Source: Streptomyces sp. col6 (lineage in GTDB: Bacteria; Actinomycetota; Actinomycetes; Streptomycetales; Streptomycetaceae). Taken from it: DNA of 64,000 bases. The notes beneath the pieces were generated by a model, which ran no database searches, was not told where the DNA came from, and was given only the letters and a program-made list of their open reading frames with translations. The stretch lies in assembly GCF_008042035.1 (NCBI RefSeq), contig NZ_RDBL01000006.1, forward strand, positions 482,901 through 546,900, written 5' to 3'. Position numbers and translations under genes: made by a program. Shown one piece after another: positions 28,607-37,721 of the stretch (position 1 is the first letter of the stretch; every line of letters starts with the position of its first letter).

Positions 28607-29599
28607 TCAGAGCTTGCGCAGCGACAGCCGCTGGACCTTGTGGTCGGGCCCCTTGCGCAGCACCAGTGTGGCGCGGCCCCGGGTCGGCGCCACGTTCTCG
28701 ACGAGATTCGGCCGGTTGATGGTGCGCCACATGGTGGCCGCGTACTCCATCGCCTCGGCCTCGGAGACCTGCGTGTACTTGCGGAAGTACGAGGACGGGT
28801 CCTGGAACGCCGTCTCGCGCAGCTTCCGGAAGCGGTTGAGGTACCAGGTCTCGATGTCCTCCGGCTTGGCGTCCACGTACACGCTGAAGTCGAAGTAGTC
28901 GGCGAGCCCCACCCGGGTGCGGCCGTCCTTGCCGGGAAGCGCGGGCTGGAGCACGTTCAGCCCCTCGACGATCAGGATGTCGGGGCGCCGGACGGTGAGC
29001 CGCTCGCCGGGCACGATGTCGTAGATCAGGTGCGAGTAGACCGGCGCGGTCACCTCGTCCTTGCCCGCCTTGATGTCGGCGACGAAACGGGTGAGGGCGC
29101 GGCGGTCGTACGACTCCGGGAACCCCTTGCGCGACATCAGGCCGCGCGCGTGGAGCTCCTTCATCGGCAGCAGGAAGCCGTCCGTGGTCACCAGCTCCAC
29201 CCGGGGGTGCTCCGGCCAGCGGGCCAGCAGTGCCCGGAGGATACGGGCGCTGGTGGACTTGCCGACGGCGACACTGCCCGCGACGCCTATGACGAACGGC
29301 GTCCCGCGCTGTGCGCCCTGCCCGTTGCCCGCGTCCCCGAGGAAGGTGTTCAGCGCGCCGCGCAGCCCGGAGGTGGCCTGCACATACAGGTTCAGCAACC
29401 GCGAGAGCGGCAGATAGACGTCCCGCACCTCGTCGAGGTCGATGACGTCCCCGAGCCCGCGCAGCCGCTCCACCTCCTCGGCGGTCAGCGGCAGCGGCGT
29501 CTTGTCGCGCAGCGCGCTCCACTCCGCCCGGGAGAGGTCGACGTACGGCGTCGCCGCGTGCTCGGCGCGTCGGGGGCTCCGTGCGGGTGAGGTGATCAC
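28607..29599 (-). CDS. coaA: type I pantothenate kinase
   Basis: 330 residues. P-loop GSVAVGKS (108-115), [20 protein letters not shown] and [13 protein letters not shown] are characteristic. It phosphorylates pantothenate, the first step to coenzyme A, in the cytosol. The start is GTG 29599. In other Streptomyces coaA, as I recall, lies next to glmS; here about 9.8 kb separate them. Confidence 0.96.
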   Translation of the reverse strand: MITSPARSPRRAEHAATPYVDLSRAEWSALRDKTPLPLTAEEVERLRGLGDVIDLDEVRDVYLPLSRLLNLYVQATSGLRGALNTFLGDAGNGQGAQRGTPFVIGVAGSVAVGKSTSARILRALLARWPEHPRVELVTTDGFLLPMKELHARGLMSRKGFPESYDRRALTRFVADIKAGKDEVTAPVYSHLIYDIVPGERLTVRRPDILIVEGLNVLQPALPGKDGRTRVGLADYFDFSVYVDAKPEDIETWYLNRFRKLRETAFQDPSSYFRKYTQVSEAEAMEYAATMWRTINRPNLVENVAPTRGRATLVLRKGPDHKVQRLSLRKL

Positions 29600-29703
29600 G
29601 TCTTCATTGTTGCGGGAGTTTTAAGCGAGCGGGGGGTGGGCTCGGTCACGTGGGGGAGGGCGTACCGGTTCGAGTCCGGTTCCGGCGCGCTGGTAATCTG
29701 CCG

Positions 29704-29754
29704 CCCCGCCGTCCTGCTGATCTTGGTCGCGTGCGGCGGGGTACGCCTTTTCCC
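29704..29754 (+). other. hairpin with T run upstream of the secreted protein gene
   Basis: CCCCGCCG/CGGCGGGG (8 bp, loop of about 22 bases) is followed by TACGCCTTTTCCC, then the ribosome site AACGAGG. It could be a leader attenuator or the end of an older transcript. Confidence 0.35.
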
Positions 29755-29775
29755 TTACGCAGCAACGAGGTGCGC

Positions 29776-30633
29776 ATGAAATCAGGCAGAACCGGGGCCG
29801 TGGCCGCGCTCGCGGGGGCGCTGGCCCTCTCGGCGCTCACGGCTCCGACGGCGGAGGCCGCCGATACCGGGATCACGGTGTCGCAGGTCGTCGTCAACGG
29901 GGGCAGGCCCATCGTGGTGGGCACCACGCAGGTGACGGAGCCCTCGGTCACGTTCCGGGTCACCCTTCCCCCGGGCTACAGCACGGCCGACCCCTCCCGT
30001 TACGACGCGGAACCGTTTCTGTACCACGGGACCACGCCGGCCAAGGGGATCGATGCCGGCGGGCTCCAGATGGGGATCTACACCTGTTACGAGAAGAGCG
30101 ACCGGATCGCGGACTGCGAGGGGTCCCTCTACATCGACCCGTACTACCGGCTGGACTCCAACAACGACGCGACCACCTGGAAGGTCGGCTTCGTGGGGCG
30201 GCTGTTCGAGGGGGACTACCACCTCGTGGCCGAGGAGTACCGGGCCACCTCCAGCACGGCGCAGCTCCGGCGCTACGCCAAGGCCACCGTCGACGCCGCG
30301 CCCGAGCCGGTCGCGAAGGGCAAACCGGTCACGGTGACCGGCAGCCTCAAGCGGGCGGACTGGGGGAAGCACACCTACACCGGTGTGGCGGACGCGTCCG
30401 TCCAGTTGCAGTTCCGGCCCAGGGGCACCACCTCGTACAACACCGTGAAGACCGTGCGCTCCAGCTCCACGGGCGCGCTGAAGGCGACGGTCACCGCGTC
30501 GCTCGACGGCGACTGGCGGTGGAACTTCGGAGGCTGGTCGACCACGGGCAGCGCGGTGTCGTCCGGTGACTACGTCGACGTCAGCGGGGCCGACGGAGTC
30601 GTCCGGAAGATGAGCGCCGCCAAGGGGCGGTGA
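29776..30633 (+). CDS. secreted protein, function unknown
   Basis: 285 residues with a clear Sec signal peptide (KSGRTG, hydrophobic GAVAALAGALALSALTA, cleavage near TAEAA). The mature part is Thr/Val-rich, probably beta-sandwich-like, with a first region up to about 190 (two cysteines: YTCYEKSDRIADCEG) and a second Ig-like region after PVAKGKPVTVTGSLKRADW. No catalytic motif is recognised. It may be a cell-surface or binding protein. ATG 29776; an open frame from 29650 is rejected because the signal peptide starts here. Confidence 0.8.
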   Translation: MKSGRTGAVAALAGALALSALTAPTAEAADTGITVSQVVVNGGRPIVVGTTQVTEPSVTFRVTLPPGYSTADPSRYDAEPFLYHGTTPAKGIDAGGLQMGIYTCYEKSDRIADCEGSLYIDPYYRLDSNNDATTWKVGFVGRLFEGDYHLVAEEYRATSSTAQLRRYAKATVDAAPEPVAKGKPVTVTGSLKRADWGKHTYTGVADASVQLQFRPRGTTSYNTVKTVRSSSTGALKATVTASLDGDWRWNFGGWSTTGSAVSSGDYVDVSGADGVVRKMSAAKGR

Positions 30634-30645
30634 ACGGAGTACGAC

Positions 30646-30682
30646 GACGGGCCGGGCGCCCCCTCGGGGTGCCCGGCCCGTC
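30646..30682. terminator. bidirectional terminator between the secreted protein gene and argG
   Basis: GACGGGCCGGGCGCCCC and GGGGTGCCCGGCCCGTC form a 17-bp stem with one wobble and a 3-base loop between two convergent genes. Confidence 0.85.
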
Positions 30683-30700
30683 GCGCTTCCGCCGTGGCGA

Positions 30701-32182
<1,482 letters not shown>

Positions 32183-32203
32183 GTGGGTTTTTCCCTGGAG
32201 GGA

Positions 32204-32220
32204 ATACCCCTGGGGGGTAT
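32204..32220 (+). promoter_or_regulatory. CsoR-like copper operator
   Basis: ATACCCCTGGGGGGTAT is a perfect palindrome with 7-base arms (ATACCCC/GGGGTAT) and a 3-base centre, the form bound by Cu(I) repressor CsoR in actinobacteria. It lies 60 bases before the DUF4396 start and 58 bases from the argG start. Confidence 0.65.
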
Positions 32221-32280
32221 ATGGTTCGGATCGTGCGGGCGGGACATCCGTCCCCGCACCGCCTTACGGAGGGAAGCGCG

Positions 32281-32850
32281 ATGGACCACGCACACGGGCC
32301 CCACGACCACACCGGGCACGGCGACCACAGCGCACACGCGGGTCACGGCGGCGCGGCGCACGAGGGCCACGACACACATGCGGGTCACGGCGGTGCGGCG
32401 CACGAGGGCCACGCCGGCCACGGCGACCACACGGGCCACGGCCACCACGGCGGTCACGCCGCGCCCGCCACTTGGCGCATGGCCGCGCTGGCCACCCTGC
32501 ACTGCCTCACCGGCTGCGCCATCGGCGAGATCCTCGGCATGGTGATCGGCACGGCGGCCGGGCTGCACAACGGCGCCACCGTGGCCCTCTCCATCGCGCT
32601 GGCCTTCGTCTTCGGCTACGCGCTGACCATGCGCGGGGTCCTGCGGGCGGGCGTGCCCCTGCGGCAGGCGCTGAAGGTGGCCCTGGCCGCCGACACGCTG
32701 TCGATCGCCGTCATGGAGATCATCGACAACACCGTCATGGTGACGATCCCCGGCGCCATGGACGCGGGCCTGGCCGATCTCCTCTTCTGGGGCGCGCTCG
32801 CCGGCTCGCTGGCCCTCGCCTTCGTCATCACGACACCGGTCAACCGGTGA
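32281..32850 (+). CDS. His-rich DUF4396 membrane protein, probable copper-linked
   Basis: 189 residues. The first 65 residues hold about 25 histidines, including a tandem duplication (HAGHGGAAHEGH twice, 14 codons apart). Then four membrane helices with the DUF4396 pattern TLHCLTGCAIGEILGMVIG, MRGVLRAGVPLRQALKVAL and MEIIDNTVMVTIPGAMDAGL. The His-rich arm suggests metal binding; the CsoR-like operator upstream points to copper. ATG 32281 follows GGAGGGA. The function of DUF4396 is not established. Confidence 0.85.
   Translation: MDHAHGPHDHTGHGDHSAHAGHGGAAHEGHDTHAGHGGAAHEGHAGHGDHTGHGHHGGHAAPATWRMAALATLHCLTGCAIGEILGMVIGTAAGLHNGATVALSIALAFVFGYALTMRGVLRAGVPLRQALKVALAADTLSIAVMEIIDNTVMVTIPGAMDAGLADLLFWGALAGSLALAFVITTPVNR
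32338..32413 (+). repeat. tandem duplication inside the His-rich arm
   Basis: Two copies of about 34 bases (32338-32371 and 32380-32413) differing at one position, with a period of 42 bases. The length is a multiple of three, so the frame is kept. Probable slippage hot spot. Confidence 0.8.
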
Positions 32851-32911
32851 ATGATCGGACGCGGCAAGGGCCATGCCGTGGTCCACGCCTACCACTGAGG
32901 GGCGTGCGCGC

Positions 32912-33556
32912 TCACTTCCGCCAGAACAGGTGGTGCGTCATCCCGCTGGGGCTCGGTACGACGTCCAGGTGGAAGCGGTCGCGCAGGTCGTCCGGCGAGT
33001 CCCAGAGCCGCATACCCGACCCCAGCTCCACCGGCGCCACCGCCACGTGCAGGGTGTCGACCAGGTCCGCTTCCAGGAACTCCCTGATGGTCGACACCCC
33101 GCCGCCGAGGCGCACGTCCTTGCCCTGCGCCGCCTCCCGGGCCTGCGCCAGCACCTCGGCCGGCTCGCCGTCCACGAAGTGGAACGTGGTGTCGGAGAGC
33201 GTGAACGAGGGCCGCTTGTGGTGGGTCAGGACGAACACCGGGGTGTGGAACGGCGGTTCGCCGCCCCACCAGCCCTGCCACTCGTGGTCCTCCCAGGGCC
33301 CGCGCTGCGGGCCGAACTTGTTCCGGCCCATGATCTCGGCGCCGATGTTGTGCGAGAAGTCCCGCGTCATGTAGTCGTCCAGACCCCGGCTCCCGCCCGG
33401 GTCCGTCCGGTTGGGCCAGCTCGCCGTCGCCCCGGCCCAGGAGAACAGCTGCCCCGGGTCGACATGGCCGAAGGGCTTCTCCAGCGTCTGGTTCTCCCCG
33501 CAGGCGACGCCGTCGGCGGAGACGGTGAAGTTCTGGACCTTCAGCAGTTGAGTCAT
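32912..33556 (-). CDS. dihydrofolate reductase-like (RibD C-terminal family) protein
   Basis: 214 residues with the RibD_C pattern: MTQLLKVQNFTVSADGVACG, NIGAEIMGRNKFGP, VRLGGGVSTIREFLEADLVD and TLHVAVAPVELGSG. Such proteins are NAD(P)H reductases of unknown substrate, not true folate enzymes. Strand and spacing (86 bases) suggest loose linkage with the oxidoreductase upstream. Confidence 0.88.
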   Translation of the reverse strand: MTQLLKVQNFTVSADGVACGENQTLEKPFGHVDPGQLFSWAGATASWPNRTDPGGSRGLDDYMTRDFSHNIGAEIMGRNKFGPQRGPWEDHEWQGWWGGEPPFHTPVFVLTHHKRPSFTLSDTTFHFVDGEPAEVLAQAREAAQGKDVRLGGGVSTIREFLEADLVDTLHVAVAPVELGSGMRLWDSPDDLRDRFHLDVVPSPSGMTHHLFWRK

Positions 33557-33642
33557 GGTGCTCTTCTCCCGGTGATGGGTGACAACGCAAGGGGTGACTC
33601 CTCGGGAGGCCCGGACTCATCGCCGTACACCGTCCCGCTTTC

Positions 33643-34575
33643 TCATCCCACCGTAAGCACCGCGTTCCCCCGTACCCGGCGCGCCCGGATGTCCGCGACG
33701 ACGTCGTCCGTGCGGGACCAGTCGCGGACCGAGCCGATCTCCGGGTGCAGGCGTCCGCTCGCCACCAGCCTTACCAGCGTGGCGAGTTCGTCGGCATACG
33801 TGGTGTCCGCGCGGGTGTAGTCGAAGTGGGCGATACGGGCCTCGGCCGGGCCCTTGAAGAAGTCGAAGAAGTCCAGTGCGACCGGGGTGCGGCTGGCCTG
33901 GCCGAACCAGACCAGCAGGCCGCCCGGGGCCAGCCGGGCCAGGGCCGCCGGCAGCGAGTCGCCGCCCACCGACTCCAGGACCACGTCGTACGGGCCCTCG
34001 GCGTCCGCCGGTGACGTCACCACCGCGTGCGCCCCCAGCTCCAGCAGCCGCGCCCCGCGCTCCCGGGTCGCGCTGACCGCCGTCACCGCCGCGCCCGAGG
34101 ACGCCGCCAGCTCGGTGACGTAGTGGCCGACGCCGCCGCTCGCACCGGTGATCAGCACGCGCCGCCCCGCGACCGGGCCCGCCGCGCGCAGCAGGCGCAG
34201 CGCGGTGATGCCGGCCAGCGGGAGGGCCGCCGCCGTCACCGCGTCGACGCTGTCGGGGAGCGCGGCGATGCTGTGCACCGGGACGGCGACGCGCTCGGCC
34301 CAGCCGTACGCGGGCGGGTGCGCGACGACGCGGGTGCCGGCGGCGGGGCCGGTGCCGTCGGCCGCCGCCCGTACGACCGTGCCGGCGACGTCCTTGCCGG
34401 GCCGCCAGCCGGCCCACCGGCGGTCGAGCTGCCCGTCGAGCTGGAAGGTCTCGCCCCGGTTGACGGAGTACGCCTCCACCGCGACCAGGGCCTCGTCGGC
34501 TGCGGGGACGGGCTCGGGGGCCTCGTCGATGTGGACCGTGCCGCCCGGTCCGGCGGCGGGAAGCTGTGCGCGCAT
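33643..34575 (-). CDS. NADP-dependent quinone-reductase-like MDR oxidoreductase
   Basis: 310 residues. GroES-like N-terminal fold (VEAYSVNRGETFQLDG) and Rossmann half with ITGASGGVGHYVTELAASSG. It lacks zinc-binding cysteines, as in the quinone reductase/zeta-crystallin group. Eleven bases after the SnoaL-like gene and probably in one transcript with it; divergent from a LysR regulator that likely controls both. Confidence 0.9.
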   Translation of the reverse strand: MRAQLPAAGPGGTVHIDEAPEPVPAADEALVAVEAYSVNRGETFQLDGQLDRRWAGWRPGKDVAGTVVRAAADGTGPAAGTRVVAHPPAYGWAERVAVPVHSIAALPDSVDAVTAAALPLAGITALRLLRAAGPVAGRRVLITGASGGVGHYVTELAASSGAAVTAVSATRERGARLLELGAHAVVTSPADAEGPYDVVLESVGGDSLPAALARLAPGGLLVWFGQASRTPVALDFFDFFKGPAEARIAHFDYTRADTTYADELATLVRLVASGRLHPEIGSVRDWSRTDDVVADIRARRVRGNAVLTVG

Positions 34576-34585
34576 CGCGGGCTCC

Positions 34586-34984
34586 TCAGGCGAAGACGAC
34601 GTTGTGGGCGTGGAGGGTGTCGAAGTGCTCGCGCACCGAGGCGATACGGCCGTCGCGCACGGTGAACACAGCCAGGCAGTGCTGGTCGTACCGGCCGCCC
34701 TTGCGGGTCAGCCCGCGCGTCCGCCACTCGGCGAGGACCCGCTCGCCCTCCGCGAGCACGTCCAGGAACTCGATCTCCACCGTCTCCGGCACCAGCCGGG
34801 CGGTCATCGTGGCGACGAACTCGTCGAAGATCTCGTCCGGCCCGGTCCAGGTGCCCGAGACGGGAAGGTCCCCGGCGAGCGTCCAGGTGACATCGGCGTC
34901 GAAGAACGCCCGCAGCCGGTCCATGTCGCCCTCGGCCAGGGTCTTCATGTAGTCGAGGACGACGTCCTTGGGGGTGCTGTTCAT
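34586..34984 (-). CDS. SnoaL/NTF2-like protein
   Basis: 132 residues, one NTF2-like cone: DYMKTLAEGDMDRLRAFFDA, DVTWTLAGDLPVSGTWTGPD and VFTVRDGRIASVREHFDTL. The fold covers isomerases, dehydratases and ligand-binding proteins; no specific role can be given. First gene of the minus-strand set facing the LysR gene. Confidence 0.88.
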   Translation of the reverse strand: MNSTPKDVVLDYMKTLAEGDMDRLRAFFDADVTWTLAGDLPVSGTWTGPDEIFDEFVATMTARLVPETVEIEFLDVLAEGERVLAEWRTRGLTRKGGRYDQHCLAVFTVRDGRIASVREHFDTLHAHNVVFA

Positions 34985-35052
34985 GATCGTGAGGCCTTTC
35001 GTCGAGTGGTTCCCTCCGATGCCTGAACGCTAGGGAGTGCGGGGCCGCCCAG

Positions 35053-35068
35053 GGAAAGACCTGTTTCC
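35053..35068. promoter_or_regulatory. inverted repeat in the LysR/SnoaL divergent promoter region
   Basis: GGAAA-GACCTG-TTTCC, 5-base arms. Its place between the two divergent genes (34984 and 35129) makes it a candidate LysR operator. It is short and may be chance. Confidence 0.3.
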
Positions 35069-35128
35069 GATCGCTCCAGAACCGTCCGGCATCACCGCTG
35101 GTCAGAGCCGCCTCGTATGCTCCTTGCC

Positions 35129-36046
35129 ATGATGGATCTGCGGCGCCTGCGCTACTTCCTGGCCGTGGCCGGGGAACGCAACTTCACCCGCGCCGCCGAG
35201 CGGCTGCACATCGCGCAGCCCGCGCTCAGCCGCCAGATACGCGAACTGGAGAAGGAGTTGGGCGTCCAGCTCCTCGACCGCACCACGCACTCCGTCGAAC
35301 CCACCGAGGCCGGGCGGCTGTTGATGGAGCGCGGCGCGGCCCTCTGCGAGGAGGCCGACCGCCTCTGGCGCGATGTACGCGGCTTCGCCGGCGGCGAGAG
35401 CGGCACGCTGGCCTTCGGGTACAGCATGAGCACGAGCTACGAGACGGCCCCCGCGCTGCTCGCCGCCCTGGCGGACCGGCTGCCCGGCATCACCGCCGAC
35501 ACGCGGCTGCTGTCCACCGCCGAGATCCTGTCCGGCGTCGCCGACGGAACGCTGGACGCGGGCCTGGTCCGCTGCCCGCCGCCGACACCGGAGCTGGTGC
35601 GGACGCTCGTACGGCTGGAGCCCCAGGGCATCCTCATGGCGGCCGGTCACCGGCTCGCCGCGCTGCCCGCCGTCGACCCGGCCGAGCTGTCCCGGGAAAC
35701 GCTGCTCATCCACCCGCGCGAGGCGAACCCGGGCCACTACGACGCGATCACGGCCATCCTGGCCGAGGCGGGCGCCGCCCCCGAACTCCTCCTGCGCCCC
35801 CTGGCGTTCGATGCCGGCCACACTCCGGTCGCCCGGGGCGACGCGGTCTCGGTCGTCGGCGACTCGGCCGCCCCGAGCCTCCCGGCGGGCCTGGTCTGGC
35901 GCCCCCTGACCGGCGTCGCCGCCATCGAACTCCACCTGCTCACCCGGGGCCGGGGCGCCCGCCCGGTGGTCGCCCAGCTCCTGCGTACGGCGACGGAGAC
36001 GGCCCGTGCCGGAGGGTGGCTGCGGTCACCGGACGCGGCGGGGTGA
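35129..36046 (+). CDS. LysR family transcriptional regulator
   Basis: 305 residues. N-terminal winged helix MMDLRRLRYFLAVAGERNFT, RAAERLHIAQPALSRQIREL and EKELGVQLLDRTTHSVEPTE, then a two-lobed effector domain starting FGYSMSTSYETAPALLAAL. Likely regulator of the divergent SnoaL-MDR pair. MMDLRR (35129) is preferred over ATG 35117. Confidence 0.92.
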   Translation: MMDLRRLRYFLAVAGERNFTRAAERLHIAQPALSRQIRELEKELGVQLLDRTTHSVEPTEAGRLLMERGAALCEEADRLWRDVRGFAGGESGTLAFGYSMSTSYETAPALLAALADRLPGITADTRLLSTAEILSGVADGTLDAGLVRCPPPTPELVRTLVRLEPQGILMAAGHRLAALPAVDPAELSRETLLIHPREANPGHYDAITAILAEAGAAPELLLRPLAFDAGHTPVARGDAVSVVGDSAAPSLPAGLVWRPLTGVAAIELHLLTRGRGARPVVAQLLRTATETARAGGWLRSPDAAG

Positions 36047-36091
36047 CGCCGGGGGCCTCAGGGGCTCGGCGGACCCGGGTGCCCCGCCCGG

Positions 36092-36514
36092 TCACCAGGG
36101 GAGGACGGCGAGGGCTTCCACTTCCAGGAGCAGGTCCGGCCGGAAGAGCGCGGCCACCTGTACGGCCGTGCCGGCCGGGGGGCGCGCCACGTCGACATGG
36201 GCGTCCCGCGCGACGCGGATCGCGGGCAGGAACGCCACGTCGGTGACGTAGAAGGTGAGCTTCGCGACGTCGGCGAACGTCGCCCCGCCCGCCTCCAGGC
36301 AGCGCTTCAGGTTCTCGAAGACCTGACGGGCCTGGGCGGCGGGATCGCCCTCCCCGACCAGGTTCCCCTTCTCGTCCAGCGCGATCTGCCCCGAGATCAC
36401 GACGAGCCTGCCCTCGCCCACGACGGCATGGCTGTAGCCCTGGGCGGGGGCGACCCCGTCCGGCGATATGTGGGTGAGCATGGTCTCGTCGGAATCCTGT
36501 GCTTCGTCCTGCAC
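36092..36514 (-). CDS. RidA family protein lacking the deaminase arginine
   Basis: 140 residues from GTG 36514, which follows GAGAGG at about five bases; ATG 36481 (129 residues) is the alternative. The fold is shown by RLVVISGQIALDEKGNLVGE and TFADVAKLTFYVTDVAFLPA. At the place where RidA has the imine-deaminase arginine (PxRxxV), this protein has PPAGTAVQVAAL, so enamine/imine deamination is doubtful. It is 89 bases downstream of the Lrp gene. Confidence 0.85.
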   Translation of the reverse strand: MQDEAQDSDETMLTHISPDGVAPAQGYSHAVVGEGRLVVISGQIALDEKGNLVGEGDPAAQARQVFENLKRCLEAGGATFADVAKLTFYVTDVAFLPAIRVARDAHVDVARPPAGTAVQVAALFRPDLLLEVEALAVLPW

Positions 36515-36603
36515 GGTGCCCTCTCTCCTCCGGCCGTTCCAGCGGGCCAACGATAAGCGGCGGGGGCGGTGTTGGGACGAGCGGGCCCGTCGCGGAGGGA
36601 GCC

Positions 36604-37587
36604 CTACCCCCGGAACGGCCGGTACGTCAGTTGCTTCACGCGGCGCAGCAGCGGCATCGACTCCACGTGCTCGACGCCGGCCAGGCCGCCCAGGCGGTCG
36701 CTGAGGTAGCGGTAGAAGTGGGTGGAGTCGCGGGTGATCACGACCGCGACGATGTTGGACGGGCCCGTGGTGGCCGACGCGTACGCCACCTCGCGGTCCG
36801 TCGCCAGGGCCGTGCCCACCGTGTGCAGGGCCCCGGGCGCGGCGGTGATGTACAGCATGCTCGGGTTCCGGTAGCCGAGGTGGCCGGAGTCGAACTCCAC
36901 GTCCACGTACAGCGCGCCCGAGGCCACCAGCCGGGCCAGGTGGCGCCGGACCGCCGACTCGGAGAGGCCGGTCGCGCGCTGGAGTTCGGGGTAGGTCGCC
37001 CGGCCGTCCCGTTCCAGCGCGGCGACCAGGGGCTCGTCCTCGGCGGTGATGACGGCCGGGCCGGGCGGGGCCGGGGCGGGCGGCGGGGTGAGGGCGGCGG
37101 TCTCCTCCGGGGTGAGCGCGCCGCTCTTGTGGAGCCAGCCCGCGGGGCCGCCGTAGAAGCGGTGCAGCAGCTGGTGCGCGCGGATGTCGACGATGTGCGG
37201 GGTGCGCGGCAGCTTCCCGATGAGCAGGTCGTCCGCGTCGTCCCGGCTGCGGAGGTTGACCGTGCACGTCACCTCCGTACCGCCCGACGTCAGCCCGATC
37301 CACGAGGTGTCGGGCCGCTTGGCCAGCGCCTCCGCGATGGCCGTCGCGCCCTCGGGCGCGCACCGCACCCGCAGCAGCCAGTGCTCGAACGAATCCTCCG
37401 ACGCCGCGCACCGCACCCCCACCACCCGCAGCCCCGCCTCGGCCCGCAGCCTGCGGAAACGGCGCGCCACCGTCTGGTCGGAGACGCCGAGCACCGACGC
37501 GATCCGGCTGAAGGGCGCGCGGGCGTCCAGCTCCAGCGCGTGCAGGACGCGCAGGTCCAGGGCGTCGCCCCGGATGGGTGATTCCAC
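36604..37587 (-). CDS. double-length Lrp/AsnC family regulator
   Basis: 327 residues with two AsnC units. Unit one has the HTH FSRIASVLGVSDQTVARRFR, unit two has TYPELQRATGLSESAVRRHL; each is followed by an RAM-like ligand domain (WIGLTSGGTEVTCTVNLRSR; SATTGPSNIVAVVITRDSTH). A Pro-rich linker joins them. Start GTG 37587 is tentative; GTG 37632 is possible. Divergent from the MFS exporter, its probable target, and upstream of RidA. Confidence 0.88.
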   Translation of the reverse strand: MESPIRGDALDLRVLHALELDARAPFSRIASVLGVSDQTVARRFRRLRAEAGLRVVGVRCAASEDSFEHWLLRVRCAPEGATAIAEALAKRPDTSWIGLTSGGTEVTCTVNLRSRDDADDLLIGKLPRTPHIVDIRAHQLLHRFYGGPAGWLHKSGALTPEETAALTPPPAPAPPGPAVITAEDEPLVAALERDGRATYPELQRATGLSESAVRRHLARLVASGALYVDVEFDSGHLGYRNPSMLYITAAPGALHTVGTALATDREVAYASATTGPSNIVAVVITRDSTHFYRYLSDRLGGLAGVEHVESMPLLRRVKQLTYRPFRG

Positions 37588-37721
37588 TGTCGAAGGCCCT
37601 CTCGGTGTCGGATTCCGGCGCCGGGGTGTCACTGGCTGGGGATTTGGGACGCGGCCGTCCGATCGTACGTACGGGGTGGCCGCCGGTCACGCCGAAGGCT
37701 TACGGGAGAAGGACCAAGGAC

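Noticed and set aside
29640..29705. Complete tRNA gene near the T-arm-like sequence
   Set aside because: No partner for the acceptor stem and no anticodon arm within 80 bases upstream; only a T-arm-like hairpin remains.
32221..32280. Earlier start for the DUF4396 protein (MVRIVRAG at 32221)
   Set aside because: It begins on the last base of the operator and lacks a ribosome site; ATG 32281 has GGAGGGA.
32281..32475. Repeats in the His-rich region as a CRISPR-like array
   Set aside because: Only two copies, in frame, coding for histidine-rich sequence; no spacers and no cas genes.
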